Shown here: piece after piece, positions 5,686-8,805 of the stretch
Position numbering within the stretch: position 1 is the first letter of the stretch
How the letters are laid out: every line of letters begins with the position of its first letter
Source: Treponema sp.
GTDB lineage: Bacteria > Spirochaetota > Spirochaetia > Treponematales > Breznakiellaceae
Direction: 5' to 3'
NCBI GenBank assembly: GCA_031259035.1
Contig: JAIRLZ010000123.1
Location: 1 to 8,805, forward strand
DNA length: 8,805 nucleotides
Notes under the pieces: model-generated
Database searches by the model: none
Seen by the model: only the letters and a program-made list of their open reading frames with translations
Told to the model about the DNA's origin: nothing
Translations under genes and position numbers: made by a program

Positions 5686-7038
5686 CTAGATGCGCCAGAG
5701 CGCGATCATAGCCCGCCGCGCTTCGGTTGTCAGACGGTTGAGCGTTGCGGCGGGTTTTTGATTGTAATAAACAGACGACCCGGCCTCTGCGGCGCAGGCG
5801 CGCCATATATCGAGATATGCGGGTGAAAGCCCCGTCGCGCCGCCAGGCGGCTCCGCAAGGCTTTCGCCGACAAGCGCAAGCAGGATCTGCAAAAAACGGG
5901 AGAAAAGCTCCCGCATTTCAAAATTGCCGGTAGACGCAAGCAGCTTTTCGATCAAAACCTGCATGTTTTTGACGGGCCTGCCCAGCCCAGCCGCTTCCGC
6001 AATAGGCGCGGCGTACTTGCCGAGCGCCACCAGTTCCCAGGGCAGATCGGCGGCGGGGCGGCGCAAACGCAACGCCGTTGTCATAGCGACCGAAGCGGCA
6101 AGATGCGCCGCCAGAGGACGCAAGGTGTCATCCGTGACAGGCAGAAATGTTTTAAGGTACGCCGCAATGGAGAGTCCTCCGTTTTTCGCGTCTTTTGCAT
6201 GCTCCGGTTCCCGCGCCCCAAACACGCGCCGCATCACCTCCGCTTCGGTCTCCAGCGGACGCTGTACAAAGCGGTAGGGGCGCACGCGGGAGAGAATGGT
6301 CGGCAGCAAGGCTCGCTCATGGCAGGTGGTGAGTATGATCGAAACCGCCGCCGGCGGCTCTTCCAGTATTTTCAGCAGAGAATTCCGCGCCCCCTCCTGC
6401 ATACGGTCTGCGTTCTCGATGAGCGCTGTCTTGCGCCCGCCGCTGGGCGCAAGATGCGCCCACGCCGCGGCCCTGCGTATCTGGTTGATTGGTATCGTAT
6501 CCGCAATACCCTCGGCTTCGAGTTTCACCGCATCTTTGAGGATCGCCGCGCACCGTTTCCGCGCGATTTCCGCGCCGCTTTTTTTGAGAGCGCTGATTTC
6601 CTCCACATCTTCCTCAAGAGCGAGGATCACATTGGTCAATTTGCCAAATTTCGGATCATCTTCCCATAAAACAACCGCAAAACGCGCAAGCAACTTTTTT
6701 AAAGACAGTACAAACGTCCTTTCCCGCGCGTCCACGTCATGCCCGCCCTCCACCGCGCGCGCGAAAGCGTCGGCGGCTCCGGCAATCTCCGCGGAAAAAT
6801 CACGCGGGCCAAGACACAGCAAGTCCGGGTGGGAGAGCAGGCGGTGCCTGGCGCAGGAGGGACAACCGCAGTCAGCGCCGGCTCCGGCGCATGAAAACAT
6901 ACGCGCCAGTTCCAACGCGGTCGTCCCTTTGCCAGACGCCGCCGGACCTGCAAGCAACATGCTCGGCGGCAGCCTTCCCTGTTCAAAATCGGCGATGAGT
7001 TGGGCGGTTGCGGGTTGTCCAAGAATATGATCAAACAT
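5686..7038 (-). CDS. holB: DNA polymerase III clamp-loader subunit, delta'/gamma-like, with a long insert
   Basis: AAA+ subunit of the replicative clamp loader, 450 residues from ATG 7038 (MFDHILGQ). Walker A is GPAASGKGT (31-39). Zinc-module cysteines are C50, C57, C59 and C62. The Walker B-like segment is degenerate (ALIENADRM, 205-213); sensor 1 is IILTT; the trans-acting arginine lies in SRVRPYRF (250-257), where other family members have SRC. Between the HPDL motif and INQIRR (about 80-182) there is an insert of roughly 100 residues, mostly helical-looking, absent from E. coli-type delta'. The intact Walker A is more gamma-like, so a DnaX-like assignment is possible; the missing tau-like tail and degenerate Walker B favour delta'. 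The ATG shares its A with the icd stop (TGATG), implying translational coupling; ATG 7077, inside icd, is rejected. Confidence 0.85.
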   Translation of the reverse strand: MFDHILGQPATAQLIADFEQGRLPPSMLLAGPAASGKGTTALELARMFSCAGAGADCGCPSCARHRLLSHPDLLCLGPRDFSAEIAGAADAFARAVEGGHDVDARERTFVLSLKKLLARFAVVLWEDDPKFGKLTNVILALEEDVEEISALKKSGAEIARKRCAAILKDAVKLEAEGIADTIPINQIRRAAAWAHLAPSGGRKTALIENADRMQEGARNSLLKILEEPPAAVSIILTTCHERALLPTILSRVRPYRFVQRPLETEAEVMRRVFGAREPEHAKDAKNGGLSIAAYLKTFLPVTDDTLRPLAAHLAASVAMTTALRLRRPAADLPWELVALGKYAAPIAEAAGLGRPVKNMQVLIEKLLASTGNFEMRELFSRFLQILLALVGESLAEPPGGATGLSPAYLDIWRACAAEAGSSVYYNQKPAATLNRLTTEARRAMIALWRI

Positions 7039-8231
7039 CAGGCGAGCCGTTTTGCAATGGCATCCATGAATTCCCATGAAGTAAGCGTTTGCGCGGGAGC
7101 GGGGCTTGCGAGACGAGCGAGATCGCCGGTCATGCCGCCTTCCTCAATGGTTTGCAAGACCGCGTGTTCGAGCTTTTTCGCAAAGGCGGTCAGTTCCGGC
7201 GTACCGTCCAATTCCCCGCGTTTTGCGAGCGCCCCTGTCCATGCAAAGATGAGCGCAACCGGATTGGCGCTTGTTTTTTCACCTTTCAGGTATTTATAGT
7301 AATGCCGCTGCACCGTGCCGTGCGCCGCTTCGTACTCAATCGCGCCGGAGGGGGACACCAGTACGCTTGTCATCATGGCGAGACTGCCGGACGCGCTTGC
7401 TATCATATCGCTCATAACATCGCCGTCATAGTTTTTGCACGCCCAGAGAAAGCCGCCTTCGCCCTTAACCACCCGCGCCACGGCGTCGTCAATCAGGGTG
7501 TAGAAATAGTGTATGCCGACGGCTTCACACGCCGTTTTGAATTCGGTTTCGTACACCTCGTTGAAAAGCTCCTTAAACCTGCCGTCATAGATTTTGGAAA
7601 TCGTGTCCTTTGCGGCGAACCACACCGGAATTTTTTCATCAATCGCGTAGATGAAACAGGAGCGAGCGAAATTCCTGATCGATTCGTCCGTATTGTGCAT
7701 GCCCTGCACCACGCCGGGACCCTTCATATCCGCGACCAATATCCGCGTCTCGCTTTCGTCTCCAAGCGTATACACAAGTTCAACCTTGCCGGGGCCGGGA
7801 ACCAGCAGTTCCGCGCTCTTGTACACATCGCCATAGGCGTGGCGTCCTATGACTATGGGGTTTTTCCATGTGGAAACCGACGGTTTGACACGCGAGACCG
7901 CTATGGGTTTGCGGAAAACCGTGCCGTCAAGAATAGCCCGAATCGTGGCGTTGGGGCTTGGGTACAGATGCTTTAGTCCGTACTCAGCCTTCCGCGCCTT
8001 GTTTGACGTAATGGTGGCGCATTTCACTCCCACCCCGAGCCGTTTAATCGCATACGCGGATTCGGATGTCACCCTGTCTTCGGTAGCATCACGGTTTTTA
8101 AGCCCCAAATCGTAATATTCGGTTTTCAAATCGACAAAAGGTTTTATAAGCTTGTCCTTTATCAAAGCCCACAATATCCGCGTCATTTCATCCCCGTCAA
8201 TCTCAACGATTGGCGTTTTCATGGGTATCAT
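7038..8231 (-). CDS. icd: NADP-dependent isocitrate dehydrogenase (eukaryotic-like dimeric type)
   Basis: Cytosolic enzyme converting isocitrate and NADP+ to 2-oxoglutarate, CO2 and NADPH. The 397 residues match the homodimeric IDH subfamily shared with Thermotoga and eukaryotes rather than E. coli Icd. Substrate residues are present: SPNATIR (92-98), R107 in TVFRKPI, R130 in GRHAYGDVY with Y137, and K213 in ISKIYDGRF. Metal ligands are D248 in LIDD and D271 and D275 in DGDVMSD. R309-H310 in HGTVQRH corresponds to the pair conferring NADP preference. Start ATG 8231 has AAGGAG 5 nt upstream; the family-typical ATG at 8222 is the alternative. It is the first gene of an operon with the clamp-loader subunit. 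In an organism lacking a full TCA cycle it would mainly supply 2-oxoglutarate and NADPH (inference). Confidence 0.97.
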   Translation of the reverse strand: MIPMKTPIVEIDGDEMTRILWALIKDKLIKPFVDLKTEYYDLGLKNRDATEDRVTSESAYAIKRLGVGVKCATITSNKARKAEYGLKHLYPSPNATIRAILDGTVFRKPIAVSRVKPSVSTWKNPIVIGRHAYGDVYKSAELLVPGPGKVELVYTLGDESETRILVADMKGPGVVQGMHNTDESIRNFARSCFIYAIDEKIPVWFAAKDTISKIYDGRFKELFNEVYETEFKTACEAVGIHYFYTLIDDAVARVVKGEGGFLWACKNYDGDVMSDMIASASGSLAMMTSVLVSPSGAIEYEAAHGTVQRHYYKYLKGEKTSANPVALIFAWTGALAKRGELDGTPELTAFAKKLEHAVLQTIEEGGMTGDLARLASPAPAQTLTSWEFMDAIAKRLA

Positions 8232-8262
8232 ATATGCTCCTTTTTTACCCTATCGTTTGCGC

Positions 8263-8286
8263 AACTCCGGCTGTCATGCCGGAATT
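8263..8286 (-). promoter_or_regulatory. 5'-terminal hairpin of the icd leader
   Basis: AACTCCGGC (8263-8271) and GCCGGAATT (8278-8286) form a 9-bp stem (one G-U in the RNA) with a 6-nt loop. With transcription predicted to start near 8285 the hairpin would sit at the extreme 5' end of the icd mRNA, a position that commonly protects messages. It lies about 20 nt before the ribosome binding site. Confidence 0.4.
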
Positions 8287-8291
8287 AAGCT

Positions 8292-8320
8292 ATGATACAA
8301 AATCCATGCGAGAGCGTCTA
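8292..8320 (-). promoter_or_regulatory. Candidate icd promoter
   Basis: On the minus strand TAGACG (8315-8320, four of six matches to TTGACA), a 17-nt spacer, and TATCAT (8292-8297, five of six). Predicted start near 8285. Confidence 0.45.
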
Positions 8321-8349
8321 GCAGTTTGCCGCGCTTCGTGCATAAACAT

Positions 8350-8475
8350 TCAAACGTCCAAGTACAACATCAATCTTAAAGACGGGAAAACGTATCCTGT
8401 CATTCGAATAACCTCTTGACAATGGGTTTTATATTCCTTCCTCACCGCCTGTCTTGTTTTCATGTTTAACCTCAT
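8350..8475 (-). pseudogene. Probable decayed transposase/integrase N-terminus (41 codons)
   Basis: The ORF of 41 codons begins MRLNMKTRQAVRKEYKTHCQ, resembling the N-terminal MKT(K/R)QAVTKEY... start of integrase-catalytic-domain transposases common in treponemes. In those a helical stretch then leads to an LTGY motif. Here EVIRMTGYVF follows almost at once, as if about ten residues were lost, and the rest (PSLRLMLYLDV) matches nothing I know. AAGGAGG sits 7 nt before ATG 8475, an ideal ribosome binding site. There is no DDE catalytic domain. The ORF frame continues upstream to 8580 but without a better start. It could instead be a genuine small peptide gene. The resemblance is from memory of the family and was not searched. 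Confidence 0.4.
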
Positions 8476-8564
8476 TGAGACGCCCTCCTTCGAGCGTCCC
8501 ATTTCAAATGTGGGGCATGACATCTTTTCGCCGCTATTTTTCATGTGCCGCCGCGTCCCCAGCC

Positions 8565-8593
8565 TTGACAAGACGCTCAAAAGGATTTATTCT
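8565..8593 (+). promoter_or_regulatory. Strong sigma-70-type promoter for the leader RNA and gene at 8765
   Basis: A perfect TTGACA (8565-8570), a 17-nt spacer and TATTCT (8588-8593). The predicted start is close to 8600, which leaves a leader of about 165 nt before the ATG at 8765. TATATT at 8593-8598 overlaps but would need a 22-nt spacer. Confidence 0.65.
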
Positions 8594-8599
8594 ATATTA

Positions 8600-8686
8600 T
8601 GGAGCCTGTTCCAAAACGCGAACCCGCGGTTCGGGTTAGTTTTGTGAAATGCTCTTGAAAAAGCGGTCGGGAGTCCGCTTTTTCGT
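8600..8686 (+). ncRNA. Candidate short structured RNA: rod hairpin plus terminator
   Basis: From the predicted start the RNA forms a rod. GAGC (8602-8605) pairs with GCTC (8651-8654), TTC (8609-8611) with GAA (8646-8648), CAAAAC (8612-8617) with GTTTTG (8639-8644), and AACCCG (8621-8626) with CGGGTT (8632-8637), closing a 5-nt loop. That is 19 pairs with small internal loops. Two bases further on begins an intrinsic-terminator hairpin. The product would be about 85 nt. It may be a free small RNA or a terminated leader controlling the gene at 8765. An alternative CGAACC/GGTTCG pairing (8619-8633) competes with the apical helix. No known RNA family is recognised, and it could also be a dispersed repeat. 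Confidence 0.4.
8657..8684 (+). terminator. Intrinsic terminator within the leader of the gene at 8765
   Basis: GAAAAAGCGG (8657-8666) pairs with CCGCTTTTTC (8675-8684): a 10-bp stem, 8-nt loop and T5 run on the descending strand. The A/T symmetry means it could also work on the minus strand. It lies between the promoter at 8565-8593 and the gene at 8765, so readthrough would be required for expression. Confidence 0.6.
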
Positions 8687-8700
8687 ATAAATTTAAGGCG

Positions 8701-8742
8701 GGCTTTCCCCAAAACTGTCGCTCCGCCCGTTTTGGGAAAGCC
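8701..8742 (+). promoter_or_regulatory. Long hairpin just upstream of the RBS of the gene at 8765
   Basis: GGCTTTCCCCAAAAC (8701-8715) pairs with GTTTTGGGAAAGCC (8729-8742) through 14 pairs with one bulged C and a 13-nt loop. GGCGG (8697-8701) could alternatively pair with CCGCC (8723-8727) in that loop. The hairpin ends 10 nt before the Shine-Dalgarno GAGGAGG (8753-8759). No T-tract follows, so it is not a terminator. Confidence 0.45.
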
Positions 8743-8764
8743 TCTTATCTGTGAGGAGGCAATT

Positions 8765-8805
8765 ATGCATACAAGTCCTTTTTTCGCTAAAAGTTCCGCC
8801 AAATT
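8765..8805 (+). CDS. Start of an unidentified gene, cut by the right edge
   Basis: Only 13 full codons are visible: MHTSPFFAKSSAK. GAGGAGG lies 5 nt upstream of the ATG, one of the best ribosome binding sites in the window, and a strong promoter and a structured leader precede it, so translation here is very likely. Thirteen residues are too few to assign a family. Confidence 0.55.
   Translation, partial: MHTSPFFAKSSAK

Noticed and set aside
6103..7030. Plus-strand ORFs opposite the clamp-loader gene
   Set aside because: Compositionally biased Arg/Ser/Ala-rich antisense frames of a confidently identified gene.
7039..7077. Upstream ATG for the clamp-loader gene at 7077
   Set aside because: It lies inside the icd coding sequence, and the product would carry 13 residues before the family-typical MFDHILGQ start at 7038, which has TGATG coupling.
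7089..7976. Long plus-strand ORF of 295 codons opposite icd
   Set aside because: It is a GC-frame shadow of a fully conserved icd gene and shows no recognisable domain.
8587..8802. Minus-strand ORF of 71 codons opposite the leader RNA
   Set aside because: It reads through the terminator and hairpins, has no ribosome binding site, and opposes a well-placed promoter and gene start.
1..8805. CRISPR array, rRNA, parS sites
   Set aside because: No regularly spaced repeats, no rRNA-like sequence, and no TGTTTCACGTGAAACA-like palindrome was found near parA.

Overview
The window looks like chromosomal DNA of a spirochaete, most probably a Treponema-type organism. This is inferred from family resemblance (a holB-like clamp-loader gene with a long insert, a LysM-M23 endopeptidase paired with an exported beta-rich protein, a single-domain DRTGG protein) and not from any rRNA or marker gene. 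Base composition is mixed, with AT-rich intergenic regions and GC-rich genes.

Layout. On the minus strand at the left edge is a 3'-truncated parA/soj (1-619). Diverging from it is a Cof-type HAD phosphatase (707-1525, plus). Both lack a ribosome binding site, and the HAD promoter predicts transcription starting on its ATG. Then comes a compact 98-bp element with terminal inverted repeats and a possible TAA target duplication (1551-1648). It folds as a four-armed cloverleaf directly against the Shine-Dalgarno of a CBS-CBS-HATPase protein (1663-2640). A repeat-containing 228-bp gap leads to a DRTGG-domain protein (2869-3210). These two are partners in the regulatory gene sets of FeFe-hydrogenase loci in other anaerobes, but no hydrogenase is in view.

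Converging from the right on the minus strand is a probable operon: 2[4Fe-4S] ferredoxin (5300-5470), exported LysM-M23 endopeptidase (4265-5266) and an exported beta-rich protein (3231-4259), driven by a good promoter at 5559-5587. Upstream on the same strand is an operon of NADP-type isocitrate dehydrogenase (icd, 7038-8231) and a delta'/gamma-like clamp-loader subunit (5686-7038). These overlap in TGATG and end in an intrinsic terminator.

The right end (8232-8805) is mostly non-coding. It holds the icd promoter and leader, a 41-codon ORF that looks like the decayed start of a transposase, and a strong plus-strand promoter. That promoter feeds a rod-like hairpin, a terminator and a second long hairpin before the first 13 codons of an unidentified gene at 8765.

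The genes cover chromosome segregation, replication, central carbon metabolism (2-oxoglutarate/NADPH), electron carriage and envelope remodelling. The most unusual material is structural: the cloverleaf element at the CBS gene and the terminated leader at 8600-8686. Neither is explained by a family I can name.
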